Assembly: GCF_001949145.1 (NCBI RefSeq)
Contig: NW_019091393.1
Location: 88,907 to 152,906 of the forward strand
DNA length: 64,000 nucleotides
Source of the DNA: Acanthaster planci
Lineage: Eukaryota; Echinodermata; Asteroidea; Valvatida; Acanthasteridae
Direction of reading: 5' to 3'
Shown: in pieces, positions 37,821-49,700 of the stretch
Position numbering within the stretch: position 1 is the first letter of the stretch
Layout: each line of letters starts with the position of its first letter
Notes under the pieces: model-generated
Told to the model about the DNA's origin: nothing
The model's input: the letters and a program-made list of their open reading frames with translations, nothing else
The model's database searches: none
Translations under genes and position numbers: made by a program

Positions 37821-38260
37821 CGTGTTTTCGGACTTGCAACTGGATATTTTCGCTCCTTCTTAAAACGACGAGGCATCACTTACAGATATGCATCGATATC
37901 CACTCTTCAAGGCGTTGTAGATCCTCCTTTAAATAGCACCTGCAACCCCGCAATATTCCCTATCTGCTCTCTAATCTGTGATGTGACTCTGCAACACACG
38001 TTGGTTGCGACAGCATCGCGTGCGCGCTGTCATCTTAAGCCCTATCTCATCTTTTCCCGCTTCCACTTTTGCTCCTGCTCTTTTTTCGGCGGTTGTAATT
38101 GGCGAGGTAGGACCTTTCGCCAGTTTTCACAACCTTGCCTTTTTGTGGTCTGAGCCAACAGATCAAGGTCCCCCAAACAAAGTCCCTTGTTTGCCGAGGG
38201 GGAAGAATTGAATTGGATATGTCAATCCGGGTCTGCCGCGTTACCATGGATACGGCATGG
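37820..38260. promoter_or_regulatory. Island with Fox/Sox-like palindrome
   Basis: CAAACAAAGTCCCTTGTTTG near 38174 has complementary 7-base arms and contains TGTTTG/CAAACA (Fox-like) and ACAAAG (Sox-like) cores. TCAAGGTC near 38163 is an extended nuclear-receptor half site, and TTTTCCCGC near 38052 is E2F-like. Frames of 118 and 68 codons have no domains. Candidate enhancer. Confidence 0.3.
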
Positions 38261-39680
38261 AACTAAGTGCTTTTCAACCCGAGAATATTATGATGTTCGA
38301 TCACATATCATCTTATCTAACCTTCTGCATAAAATAATGACGATTGAAGCTAAACTATAATTTGAAATTTAAGAATTCATTTGAAGAAACAATATCCATG
38401 ACCGAGACATTGTCTTTTCTCTAAACTACGAGTACTGGAAATATCCCTTGTCTTCGGCTGATTGTTGATAAATCATTTCAACAGAAGATAAGTCTAAAGT
38501 GAAAGGAGTGAGAATATTGCTGGGTTGCTGGAATAAGTATTTATTATTGACAATAACGAGAAAGGTGAAATTTTATGAGGTAAAATCCAACAAAATGATA
38601 ACATAAATGTCGCTGACAAAAAGGCACAAAATTTTTGTTGTATGCAGATTTCGCATAATGGTAATTGCTAAACCTGGACGAAGCTATGCGTCTCCTTCAT
38701 CAAATCTATTCAAATGTGAGTGGTATCAAGGTTCTGAAGGCTTGCTGCCCGATAGACTATTAGCACATGCATACAATCTTCAGCACATAAAATTGCTCAC
38801 ATGCACAAAACACCTCATGTATAATTCCCTGTCACACACCTCGCAGTACCTTGACGCCCTCGGCGTCAGCTTCAATTCGACATGTGAAGTTTGACAGGGA
38901 CTAAACACGCGTGCACCCGACCCTCCGAAGGCCCACCAACGCTTTATGTCGGGCTTGAATTACCTCAGCCGGGGTGAGGGCACCTCCAGGGCTCGTGCTG
39001 AGAATCAGATCTACCGGCGGACGGGGTATAACATTCAACGGCTTGTGGACAAGTCTTCGGTCCATGCATTTCATTTCTGCCAATCGCCTGACTCGATTCT
39101 AATACCAAGCTGTCTTACATCTTGGTGTTCGTCTTCCAAGAAACCTCCAGCTTTATTATAGTCTCGCTTGTTGTTTGAGAGAATTTTGGTACCAGCATGA
39201 ACAGAAAGTCATCAAACCAAACCAAACCGAAATTAACATGCGCAACATATGTAACGACAAAGGCTCCTAGGTGGTGATTATGAAAAGATGCACTGTACCT
39301 CAGTTTTCCCATTTCCAACGAATGATTCTAACGTGTATATCTTAACAAAATTGACAACTCACCTGCAATGAGGAGAATATGGCAATAAATCTAATGAGTG
39401 TATCATCTGGCGAAGCAGTGCCATATATTTTGGTGCACTTAAAACAGTGATCTTGACGCATTAGGCTAAACTGATCCATATTTCTTTGCAGGTTAATATT
39501 TCAAGATCACACGGCAGGTGGCTGCGCGGAGTTCGTCTGGGGACAACACTGCTTCTCGAAGCTATCGGAGAGAGGGGGGATGAAAGTGTGTGGGTCCGGG
39601 AATAACGTCTAGAAAAAAGAGCAAAAATCGGGAGGGGGAGTTATTTGGGGTCGATTATCTGCTGTATACTCTGCGGGCCC
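38260..39680. other. Non-coding stretch
   Basis: A small GC-richer patch at 38870-39080 contains CCTCA/TGAGG hairpin arms (38963-38979). CAAACCAAACC near 39216 is a short simple repeat. No gene seen. Confidence 0.35.
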
Positions 39681-39688
39681 TAACCGTG

Positions 39689-39703
39689 CCACAGGAGGGC
39701 GCC
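39689..39703 (+). promoter_or_regulatory. CTCF-like site 1
   Basis: CCACAGGAGGGCGCC resembles the CTCF core (CCASYAGRKGGCRS) with a mismatch at positions 5-6 and is preceded by GTG, like the better site at 57888-57902. The two 18-mers share 15 bases and the same orientation. CTCF is found across bilaterians; occupancy is unknown. Confidence 0.3.
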
Positions 39704-42050
39704 CTACCATAAATTGCAGTGGTTTTTAAAAATACAATGAGCAAATGAGCCTGAGTTATCTTGTATAAGGGTTCTTGCGACCCTACCCACCGGATAGCTA
39801 TTTCTTTGCTTTTGATGACCATTGCATGGACACTCCTGTCGTTGACACTCGATGCGAACGAGACAACGTGAGTGAATTCGTTGAGCAAAAGCAACATTCT
39901 GGTAACAGATTCCAATGAAATGACTTTGATAACGAGCCGTTTCGGTATCACCCCCCCCAAAAAAGCAAGGCCCTTCGGAACAAAACACGACCGTGAGTCC
40001 GCGTGGGGCTGCACTGATCGGGAAGACCGACATGCACGTCCGAATGACCCCGGAAGAACTTCGGTTCAAATACCGAACTGGCTCACGTAGCGAATGTCGT
40101 GTCGAAGGTTTCGTATTAACGTCGGCTTTCCTTTGAAGTCGATTGTACTAACAGTCGACTTTATTAGGATCTTGTTATATTGACGAATTGGCCATGACAT
40201 GGGTGGGATACGTTGTGTTGGCTCCCCGCGACTATTGTGTGGCAATCAGAAATTCCATTAGAAAACCTTTGTCATTTCTTCTAGAGTTTCAATAAAATCT
40301 GTGCCAAAATGGAGGTCGTGTCGTACATCTGAAATATGACAAACTAATTTTTAAAGTCTCCCTTAAATTGACTGAATAAAAACAAACATAGTTCAGCCAA
40401 GCCAAGGCTGCCTTCATAATTGCTTAGAAACTACAACAGTTACGGCATAAAAAGGCCTTTGTTTCGTAACTGTGCTCTCGTTTTTCTCTTCTAAGATTCA
40501 GATTTAGAGCAATGGGGTCGACCGAAAGACGTTCGGTTTTTTAAATGTCCCGAACATGTTCGTTTTCGAAACTACACGAGAGAAAGTCCCAAATCACAAA
40601 TAAAAATAGAACCTGCAAAGGTAGTTTTTCTTCTTACATCAGGTATGGTTTATGAGTTGCCCCGAGCCAAAGACTTAGCGGAGTTGCTTAAGTAACGAAT
40701 GACGAAGGATTGAATTCATCCGGCTTATAAGGGAAGAGACTCAAAGCTGATGAGCTGTTTTGCCGGTTCTTGGGTTTTTTTTCAAAATGCAAGAAAATTC
40801 CATTTTGAACAGGATTACGGGGAATTATCGGCGTACATCTGTGTGGTATTGGCCGGGTAAAAAAACCTACAATCATCAACGCGAGGGATGAGATTTGTGA
40901 TGAAACATGCCAAATATGGGAACTGTTTACTGGAAAAGTTCCTAGGCAGGCAGTTATAGAGCAAAAAGCCTTGTTATGAAACTTTCTTGTTGCGTGCAGA
41001 GAAATGCAAAGCCCCGAAGACTTCAATGTTTTATCTTTCCCCTATGAGAGGATTGGTTGCTGACAGCTGCTCACACTGACTGGCGTGTCTTAAGGTAGTT
41101 TAGAATGATATTTAGTTTCTCCAAATGAAACTCTGAATGTAAAATCCACGAAATAACGGAGAAGAGCATGTTTCGTTGAAAGGTGGGCAACCCGTATATA
41201 TTTTCTTCGTCCCTTAATTTCATTTGCAATGTTCCAGACATCACGGTTTGGTGAGCCGTTCGTGCTGCCTTTGTCGTCACACTAATAGTGTTCTCTCGTA
41301 GTTTGTATGTATATGAGAAAATGAAACAATCTCCATGAGGTTTCTCGTACTGGGGTTCAATTAGGAAATTTTTAAAGACATAATGTCGTTATTTTTAAGT
41401 ACTTTGCTGTACAGTCTTAAACGACGCTCCATCTTGAGTGATCACAGACTTACCAGAAATACGGAACAAACACGTCTAATGTTTTAACGCCTTCCGCAAA
41501 ATATATTCCATCGTCTGATAAGTGGCGATACCAGCGAGTCACCATAGCAACTTCTGCCCCTTAAAAGATCTTCTTAAAGTTAAAGGGACAAATTAGACAA
41601 TTAAGCTGCATGCTGCTGAAGCAATGTACTTGAATCTTCCGTTAACTCCGTCACAGTACCAACATCATCACGATACAGAACTCTACAGATTAGGAAAAAC
41701 CTGTCAAGATCACAAATTAATCAAATCTGGCCACTCCATCACAAATGCTGCGTTGATCAGAAAAAAAATCAATACGTACGACAGATAACCTCTTGGAACC
41801 GATTGTAACTAGGAAACATAATTTGGCCAGTCGGTGTGTCGCAGTCTCGGGTTCTTCGTCTCGAGCAACGGCTTGAGGTCTCTGTCCGGTCCTTTTCTTG
41901 TCAGTGTGACCCCATCTTCTCTTCCTAAATGTTGCAATACATTTGATGCTTGTCGACAATTTTCTTCTGGCATTGTGTGTATAATACGATAGACTTTGTT
42001 ACCGAAGCATCTCCAAGCAGGCTTTTCCCCGGCGTTAATGAATTTCTTTC
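39704..42050. other. Non-coding stretch
   Basis: C8A6 tract at 39951-39964. Opposed frames at 39655-40090 and a 112-codon minus frame at 40688-41026 have no domains. AAGTCGA/TCGACTT form a small inverted repeat near 40136-40161. Otherwise unremarkable. Confidence 0.35.
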
Positions 42051-42052
42051 CA

Positions 42053-42071
42053 TTTTTTTTTGGGGGGGGGG
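42053..42071. repeat. T9G10 homopolymer junction
   Basis: Nine T followed by ten G, the same arrangement as at 15923-15941 and, reversed, at 39951-39964. Confidence 0.9.
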
Positions 42072-43140
42072 AGAGATGTGAAAGTGATTTTTTTTTTATT
42101 AGCGCGTTGGGGTCTGCAGTGCTTAAACGCTACAGATGGAAAAAGTTTCTCTCTGACCGCAGAACGAACTATAAATTTCGATCACTGGACCTTTTTGTGA
42201 GCGCCTGTGCTTGTTGGGACTTCTCTAACCCTTAACAAAGTTGAAAATGCAATTCCTACGCTATCACCAAAGGGCAAAATGGCACGTTGTCCTAAAGTGC
42301 AGGCCGCATTAGGTCCCCATCCACGGAAAAAAAGGTAACGTTATATAGAGAGAGTACTGCGGCGCTGGTCTTGGGAGATATATTCCATTATTAACTTGGT
42401 AACTTTCAAAGAGAACCGCGTACACACAATCGTCGCCTGCGCCCGACCACTGCATGACTGGTTTGCGTTTCATAGTCTGTTGTCGTCGTCGAGTGTCCAT
42501 CAGAAAATAATGTCCACCTATCTGATGCAGAATACCTCTGCCTCAAGAGACAACTCTCCTACATCCGGCCTTCGGGTGGCGTAAACAGAATTCTAGAGGC
42601 TTCCATCGATGTGCATTATCTCGGATTTTAGGACGGTACAGCGTGGAAAATGGCATCGATAAGAGCCCATAGGCGATTGTTAATGCACGTTGTCGAAATG
42701 TACTCGTCTTCACGCACAGATTGGCATTTTCGGACAATTTCAATAAGACCTACATTAACCTTTAGACGCGGAGAGGAAAAATACAAGCTACATTTTCACC
42801 CCGAGGGGTATTTAATTACTTACTGTTTCCAGGCCTCGGTGGTGTCCAGTTTAAAGAGTCAAATGCCAAGTGATGTTCTAATTCCTTGCACCTCAAAATA
42901 CACTGTACATTTACTGTACGAACGTAAATGGTGGGAGACATGGGCGAGGCGCTCGAATAACGCCATACGCAACACAAAGAAGGGTCCTCCTTTCTGCCAC
43001 AGTTTCCTTCGTGAGAATCACTGTATTGCCCTCACGCACGGCTCGTGTTCGAAAATTAAGGTCACCCATAATGCCTCGATTTAGTCGCGAAAGTAAAGTG
43101 CCAAGTCGAAGAAGCCTTCAACGTCTTTTGGCTAGCCACG
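42072..43140. other. Non-coding stretch
   Basis: A 144-codon plus-strand frame (42650-43084) without a recognisable domain; shorter frames oppose it. Nothing else noted. Confidence 0.35.
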
Positions 43141-43159
43141 CCACGCTGTCGGCGCGAGA

Positions 43160-43220
43160 TAGGTGACGTCGGTATTTTGCAGCTGCAAAAATTATCATTC
43201 CACCTCCCAACCGGCCGGTA
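43160..43220. promoter_or_regulatory. E-box palindrome TTTTGCAGCTGCAAAA with near-CRE
   Basis: TTTTGCAGCTGCAAAA at 43175-43190 is a perfect 16-bp palindrome centred on the E-box CAGCTG, with a 7/8 CRE (TGACGTCG) at 43164-43171. bHLH binding is a reasonable inference from the symmetric core. Confidence 0.4.
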
Positions 43221-44320
43221 GCTACTTCGTTGTTGCATACTGATGGCACTAGCCTTTCTTCGTTCGTTTCGAGTTCCGTTTCTTCTTTAGGACACTGGAC
43301 ATTTGTTTAGATTTTAATTTACAAATTAAACTAGATCTCAATTGTCGTGCAGTACTCTGTGAAACTTTAAAGATAAATCTGACCCTAAATGCATTGTGAA
43401 ACGACGAAAACGCCACCAAAATGTACAACCAAATCGTGACGATTTCAGCAGTCATCAAGTAAATAACAATCTTCTCGCAATGTTTTTAAAATCTGTAGGC
43501 TAAATTTAGTGCTATCCCCTTCCGATGCACAACAGGCACAAGAAATATTCATAGTACTTTTTGTTTTAAAACTCATAAAACAACACTTTTTACAACATAA
43601 TAAAAGGGCTGCCAGGGAAACAAGGACTATATACACAATATTTCGCGGCATTTTCTCATTACCCGGTCATTAATGCTCTGAGGCTGTTTATAAATAAAAT
43701 TACAGCCATACCGTCAAGGCTTATCGAACCACGTTAAATCTCCGGGAATGTCAAAAGGATGACCCATGCTATTTCGCATAACGCAGACGTTAGAATGACA
43801 CCGCTATAAGCTTCATTTAGAAACTTGTAAATGTTTATTAAGCATGTACACACTAATGGTCATATTCCATCGGCTGTTGGTTGTTGGCCTTCGAAATGAA
43901 ACCGGAGTTTCCTCTGTCACACAGACTAACATGCGTGCCCATGCCTCAAGGCCACTTTGCGCATACAGGCTGTCAAAATACATCCAACATCAAAGGAATA
44001 ATAAGCTCCTAAGATTTCACCTGAATAATGATAACCTAGTCCACGGGAAAAGACGAACACACTAGTTGGTATAGAGGGAATATATATGCGTGTGTACAGC
44101 GAAGGTTTTGGGATTAACCTACATGGCAGATACATGCTATTGTCATCCTGTCGTCGTGATTTTCACCAATCGAGGCTCTGTTACCAAACTCAAAGGAGTC
44201 ACATGACAGCTGCTGACCAATAAACTGCCTTGTTATATTGTTTTGCGACCAACAGCTCCCAAGAGCATGTGACACTTAGACGGTGCCCTCCGGGAAACTA
44301 CGCTTTGTGAAGTCCACCTA
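43221..44320. other. Non-coding stretch
   Basis: AT-rich. Near 44199-44277, GTCACATG and CATGTGAC with inner GCTGCTG/CAACAGC-like blocks form a loose inverted repeat about 80 bp long. No gene seen. Confidence 0.35.
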
Positions 44321-44760
44321 GCTGAGATGTCACTGGTCATCGTAGCGGCACTGCAGTCTCACGCTCCTTCCTTTTATTGGTTGTATTTTAGGCGGTCGCT
44401 GTATCGATATTCATTACCTGACCGTCCTTCCTCTCGCCTGCCCTCCTGTCTCCTACTTTTCTGCAGCAAAACGCGCCCAAATGACGGTGTGTTATTACCA
44501 TGCCCCAGCAGTGCTGCGGTTTAGAGAAATTTCATTTGATATCAAGCGCCATTATTTCAGCAACCAGCCAGAGCATTAACTGTTTCCCTTTCCCGGCGCA
44601 GGCTGAGTTCAAAGTCCAGTGAAAATGACCAGTGCAATCCTAATGTGTAATATCCCTCCAGATGTCTGAATTGATTGAAAATAGTGACAATATGCAGCCT
44701 GCGTTAAAATCGCCACAATTGGCTACCTTCTTGACTATTTCACTACGTCATTTTTCATTT
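44320..44760. promoter_or_regulatory. Island, candidate enhancer
   Basis: Non-repetitive, balanced composition with few frames. TTGATATCAA at 44536-44545 is a 10-bp palindrome, followed by GCGCCATTATTTC. ATTGATTGA near 44661 is a Pbx/Hox-like core. Reads like a constrained non-coding element, but conservation cannot be tested here. Confidence 0.25.
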
Positions 44761-44910
44761 AAATATGACCCAACTGTTTTGCCGATTATGTATTCAAATT
44801 AACCAGTCCTGCACTGTAGTAACGTGCTTTGTTGTACCTCGCAGAGAACTTTTAGTTATAAATCTGAGCATGCGTAATTCCCACAGAGAAAGACAAGCGC
44901 ATGTATGAAA

Positions 44911-44982
44911 GATTTCGCGCACTGTGATTGGCCAACGAGTTCCAAATTCTTGGAGGCGCACTATTGTGAAATACCCGTATTC
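44911..44982. mobile_element. Palindromic MITE-like element P1, copy B (right half)
   Basis: AGATTTCGCGCACTGTGATT, then GGCCAACGAGTT, CTTGGAGGCGCACTATTGTG and CCCGTATT match the right half of copies A and C. The left half upstream (about 44805-44910) is too decayed to align, apart from a CTGCACTGTAGTAACGTGC stretch. Non-coding. Confidence 0.7.
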
Positions 44983-47200
44983 AGACCCTTCCACAAAAAT
45001 GAAACACTGTCCGAATGATACCACGACCAAAATCCTCAGATTAATCTCAACGCTCTCAGTATCTGTACTCCAAAGCTTTTCGGTCTCAGAAAATGAGACC
45101 GGTTCGTAGTACATGTTATTTAGCAGATGCAACCATCACACATGATTTTCTGCTGCTTGCTCAGCCACTTGTACGGCTTCGAATACGTGCGTAAAACATT
45201 TGTTATCGTGGATTAAGAATCTTCTTTTAAGCATGCACTAGATGCTAGGGACTAGACTAAGTTGCTTCCAGACGGCAAACGTTATAGGAATCAAACAACA
45301 CCATAAATGAGGAGACTCATGTCCATTCAATCGATGTTAAGAAATTAGAACGTTGACACTCTGACTTTGGCAAATAGATTTCTGAGTGCAGCAAAGATAG
45401 TTTTGTGGGAAGTCTGCCAAAAAATGGAGGATAGAACAAAAAGACACGGTCAGTCATTAGCCATAGCGTTGGATGACACACACATGCAACAGCCGAATAT
45501 GCATGATTTTAGACCCCGTAATACCTGCTGCATGGCTCGATGGATAACCACGAGATGGGTTTAAATTGCCGTATGCCATATCACACCCGCATATAAACCA
45601 GCCACCGAAGATCTGATCCGGTATGCGTGCGGAGTCATCGTCCAGCGAAAGAAAGAACAAAATGGATGGAGGCAACAGGGTCCCTTGTGGGGGGGAACAC
45701 GCAGAACAGCAATACGATACAGTAGGTGGCTTGGGGGCCACGGACAGGATGCTAGATCAAAGATTACGCGCCTTCTCGGCAGCTTTCTATGAGCTTTAGC
45801 TTTCCCCTCGGCTTCGAAAGCCCCCCCCCCCCCGCACAGAGGTCTGAGGCCGCAGATTGAAAGACTCTTGGAAATAAGCTTCGAAACTGTAGCGTGCGGC
45901 AACACCACGCGGGTGTTCGGCTAAGCCCGGAGCCATACGCGGGCTCAACCCGAGATTTCTGGACAGCGGATGTCTGCAACGAAGCTGCTCACATTATATC
46001 CTCACGCTTGAAGCGTCTTCAAAGGTAGCCATGTTCGCGTAATGGTATCGCTGTCATAGGCAATATGTTGTGGTTAAGAGTCTTGATAATATCCAATTCT
46101 GAATCACCCTGGCAACTGTTTAGTTCATATAACGTAATAACAGAGCAACCATAGCAGACATTGTGCTTAATGTGGAGACAACGCGCTGCAAAAGGTATAG
46201 CCGTTATAGCAGTTCAAACTTAGGCTTCGCTCCACAGGATTCAGTTCTGACATTCCTTAACCAATTCATAATGCACATCAATAGCCGATTTCCTTCACCG
46301 TTGTTTTGCGTTATGCACCCTGGTCGGCACACTCATCCCCCTATCATACGATTAACCGATAGTAAAATGAATCAAACAAAAGGATACGACAATCGGAATA
46401 ATATTTCTTGCCTGAGGCACAGTGTGAAATGTCCTCTGCTTTAACGGTGGGATTTGGGGCGAAATTCTTGACTGGTGGTTGGAGATTTGGTGGTTGGTGG
46501 TTGGTGGATGCGGTTTCAGGTATCCATAATGTGAGACCCCAAAAAGTCGTAAATATCGTGTTTTTGGTACAGTATATGTTACACCCGCATGCTCCAAGTT
46601 ATTACTGTTGTCTGTAGCATCGCATACCCATGACGTTCTCTTTCTTTGACGCCTCGATGCCTGATTCTGCAATGAGTTTGGCGGGTGTTTCAAGCCAAAA
46701 GAACACAATACGTATGCTTTATCTCTAGCGTCGGGGTGAAACCAACCGATGTTCGTTCACAATTGGCGAAAGTAACCTGTGCTTTTGTCTTTTCTCCAAA
46801 ACAGGCGGAGGAACAACGACCCCAAGTATACTCAATCGAAGTGACGTTGACCTCGAATGCAGTTAGCGCACTCCAAGACGTTTGAATAAAATGTCGTTAT
46901 TGAACTATCAGCGTCAAGAAATGTTGCCTGAAAGGTCAGTGACTTTGAGCTCGGTAAATGAGAAAATGTCAAGTACGACAATATTGGAAGAGAACTTTAC
47001 ATATGTACTTAGCATGAGTCATTTATAAGCGTTGAATTAAACGAACACTGTCAAGGTAAGTCTGGTCTTTATTTTCACATCTTATTGTGCTATAACCATC
47101 ACTATAAACGATACAACATTGATCGGATCTACGTGGGATTATGGAAAAAAATAGAGACGAAGAGGAAAGAAAGAAGGATAAACAAACAGTCATTAATGAA
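44983..47200. other. Non-coding stretch with C13 run
   Basis: A C13 run at 45821-45833. Opposed frames at 45457-45979 and 46163-46885 have no domains. GGTGGTTGG units repeat near 46472-46507. No repeat family member found. Confidence 0.35.
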
Positions 47201-47209
47201 AATAAAATG

Positions 47210-47566
47210 TACCCGAATTGCAATTCCGTCTCTGGGGAAAAGCAGTTAAATTTCCCCCGGCCTGCCCGGTCAATCGCACGGGGACAACTTTAATACAAGT
47301 AGCCGGTGGACCTTCACGCCGTGCTTTGGCTACCTTTGTCGGGGTGCCGGGCTCTTTTGCAAATGTTATTACTTGTTTTGCGCAAAGGTATAGAGTTATA
47401 GAGGTAGAGGACACTTGTTCGTTCGGTTGCGGACGGGCAAGTGCGGTTGTGCTCGCTCTCCTGGGACTGCGCCGACTCGCACGCGAGGCTGAGAAGAGTT
47501 CAGCGACTTCTGCAGACAACTAACTTTGCTCGCAAACTGCTGTTTCGTGTATGTGAAACATTCAAG
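47210..47566 (+). other. GC-rich block ending in a splice-donor-like sequence
   Basis: A GC-rich block with opposed 101- and 108-codon frames, no domain. It ends in CATTCAAG followed by GTAAAAAAA, a good match to a splice donor with the cut after 47566. It could be a 5' non-coding exon with a promoter in the block, or a chance arrangement. I see no convincing start codon context or downstream acceptor. Confidence 0.15.
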
Positions 47567-47569
47567 GTA

Positions 47570-49132
47570 AAAAAAATATTCCTGCAAAATCAATATAAGA
47601 TATACAAAGAAATAAAAGTATTGCAGTTCGCTTGAGCGGGAGAGGCACTTCTGTCCTTCAGCAAAATCATTTTGAAAGTGAGTCGACTTTGGACATCAAT
47701 TTGGTAAAAAAAGTCTCTTGCTACACTTGCCATTTTTTCTTGGGGGGGGGAGGACGGGAGTGACAGACTTGCGCCAAACGCGATTTAGACTTTCGAATTT
47801 ATGCCCAGAACACCACTGGTTGACCCAGACGCCACAACTTCACCATTTCCAAACCTGACCAAGCTACCAACGGAAAGGGAGTTTGATGGGGTTTTATAAA
47901 TGCACAAAGAACACTGATTTCACAAAAACAATTTACATTTACACTATAACTGGTTTTGTGAATCTGTTTCACAGAATAGGCGCTTACGACTCACAAAAGA
48001 GTGCGGGTTGAGCCCCGGGTATTCGATGCACGTTGAGATGTTCAAGGGCAGATCAATGAATTTATTCGAGGGGGGTCAGGCCCTTCCGAATTATTTAATA
48101 ATAACCCTTACAGGGTGTCATCTTTTTTAAATGTTACTCCAGTTTTTATTTCTGTTTTTTCATATTTTATATTCATTTTCATGGTGTCAGAGCAACCCGC
48201 AACTCCAATGGATGTTCATGTTTGCGTAAGTAGAGTTTTAAAAACAAAACAACGTTAAAAGTGGACCCCAGATACGCTCTGGAGCTACCGGATTTAAAAA
48301 AAACAACCTGACATACTGCTGGCAACCAGGCCATGATTCATTCCTGGTAAATGCACCGTTTCTTTTGTTGTAAAACGTAAGACTTCAAATAGTCGCCGAG
48401 TTTCCCCTTTTCATAAAAAAAAAATAAAATTCAGGTCGGATCTGGTTGAACACCTGAGGGAGATTTCTTTACAAACAGAGGGGACGCAAAAGTGTCTTTT
48501 GTCTACAAGCTGCATTATTGTCCATGAATACAAACGTGAACAGGTCTTACTTCCTGTTTGTCCACCTAGGCTGGCAATTTCGGTGTTTTCATTGCGAAGA
48601 TGGCGTTACCACGTGACAGTAATCTGCTTTATTGATCTGAAAGAGGAACGTGCTTAACATATGTTTTTTGACAGGTCTTTGTCAAAGACAGGCCCACCGG
48701 AATGCAAGGATTCTTGGCATCTCCGGTGTGCAAGACAACCTCAAAACATTCCCAGGTGCGAACGAACGTCTCGGACTTGTCTCGTATAATTACGTCGAGC
48801 AATGACAGCAGGCTGAGACAACAAAGTTGCATATTTATGAAAAGGTGCCGAGCTCAAGGCATCGATCGAGTCACTGAGATAAGACAAAGAGTTGGCTGAA
48901 GTCCAAGCGGGAGAGGTGGAAGGGGGTTGAATTAAGGCAGCACACCTGCTGTAACCAGGTTATCTCCTTCATGATCGGAGGAGCTCGCTGCTGCAAACAA
49001 AGCAAACCACTTCGTTTCCGGAATGCTGCAAACGCGATGCAATATAGCAAAAGTCAATCTCTGTCGGACATAGGCAACATCATTAATGAACTAAATGGGA
49101 CCGTGGCCACAATCGGTACGGTGGCTCGTGCT
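47570..49132. other. Non-coding stretch
   Basis: T6CTTG9 tract at 47733-47750. GAAGATGGCG (YY1-like) at 48597-48606, followed at once by CCACGTGAC, an E-box. TAACCAGGTTA at 48952-48962 is a palindrome like the one at 29453. No gene seen. Confidence 0.35.
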
Positions 49133-49245
49133 CCACCAAGAGTTTAGCGCGTAGATGCAACTTTCACGTTGCAGTCACGGACGTGTATGATAAAATCTGG
49201 ACTCGCAATGCCCTTAATCAGCTTACATAGTCATTGAGTCCACTC

Positions 49246-49364
49246 GCGGCCATTTTACCGAGCCGAATACAAAGCTTTCCCGGCAATGCCCGCCTTTGTT
49301 CTTCCTGACGTCAATAGAAGGGAGCCAACCCACGCTTTTGTATTCGGCTCGGTAAAATGGCCGC
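49246..49364. repeat. Near-perfect 30-bp inverted repeat
   Basis: The arm at 49246-49275 (containing CCATTTTACCGAGCCGAATA) is complementary to 49334-49364 with a single extra T. A second, shorter pair (GGAGCCAACC at 49321 and GGTTGGCTTC at 49366) is interlocked with it. The near identity of the arms implies a fairly recent or constrained structure. Confidence 0.9.
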
Positions 49365-49404
49365 TGGTTGGCTTCTTTTTCATACAAAGGCGTTGCAAAT
49401 CCAG

Positions 49405-49446
49405 GTTTGTTTGTTTGTTTGTTTGTTTGTTTGTTTGTTTGTTTGT
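49405..49446. repeat. (GTTT)n microsatellite
   Basis: About ten uninterrupted GTTT units. The repetitive frames translated from it (Leu-Phe-Val-Cys and Thr-Asn-Lys-Gln runs) are not real proteins. Confidence 0.95.
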
Positions 49447-49700
49447 GTTTTATATACGTCCTTGGTTGCAGTACGAGGGAGCAGTCCATATCGCGAGGTG
49501 TTAGTTTTGCGTACAGCTTGTGCAGATTCGTGGCTGGCTTGATTAAAGTGGAAGTTTTCCTTTGAAAAATGATGGGTAGTAATCAAGATGTTTACGATTA
49601 AATCGTCAAGTTTGCGTGCCCATACGCAAACAATGCAACAAAACAGCTACTGAATGCAGGTAATTTTAAATGTGGCCCATCGGAGGCAAACTCTTGGTGG

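Larger units (their letters stand above)
49133..49700. mobile_element. Candidate 568-bp relative of the P1 element
   Basis: The left end CCACCAAGAGTTT (49133-49145) and the right end AAACTCTTGGTGG (49688-49700) are perfect 13-base inverted repeats identical to the subterminal block of P1. Inside lie a 30-bp inverted repeat, a CRE at 49306-49313 and a (GTTT)n tract, but no transposase. It may be a longer family member or two separate decayed P1 ends. Confidence 0.4.

Noticed and set aside
38239-38252. RFX X-box at GTTACCATGGATAC
   Set aside because: The second half site has two mismatches, so the match is too weak.
40060-40090. tRNA T-arm-like TTCGGTTCAAATACCGAA
   Set aside because: The loop is eight bases, and no D-arm, anticodon arm or acceptor stem fits around it.
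49223-49586. Thr-Asn-Lys-Gln and Leu-Phe-Val-Cys repeat proteins
   Set aside because: Translations of the (GTTT)n microsatellite.
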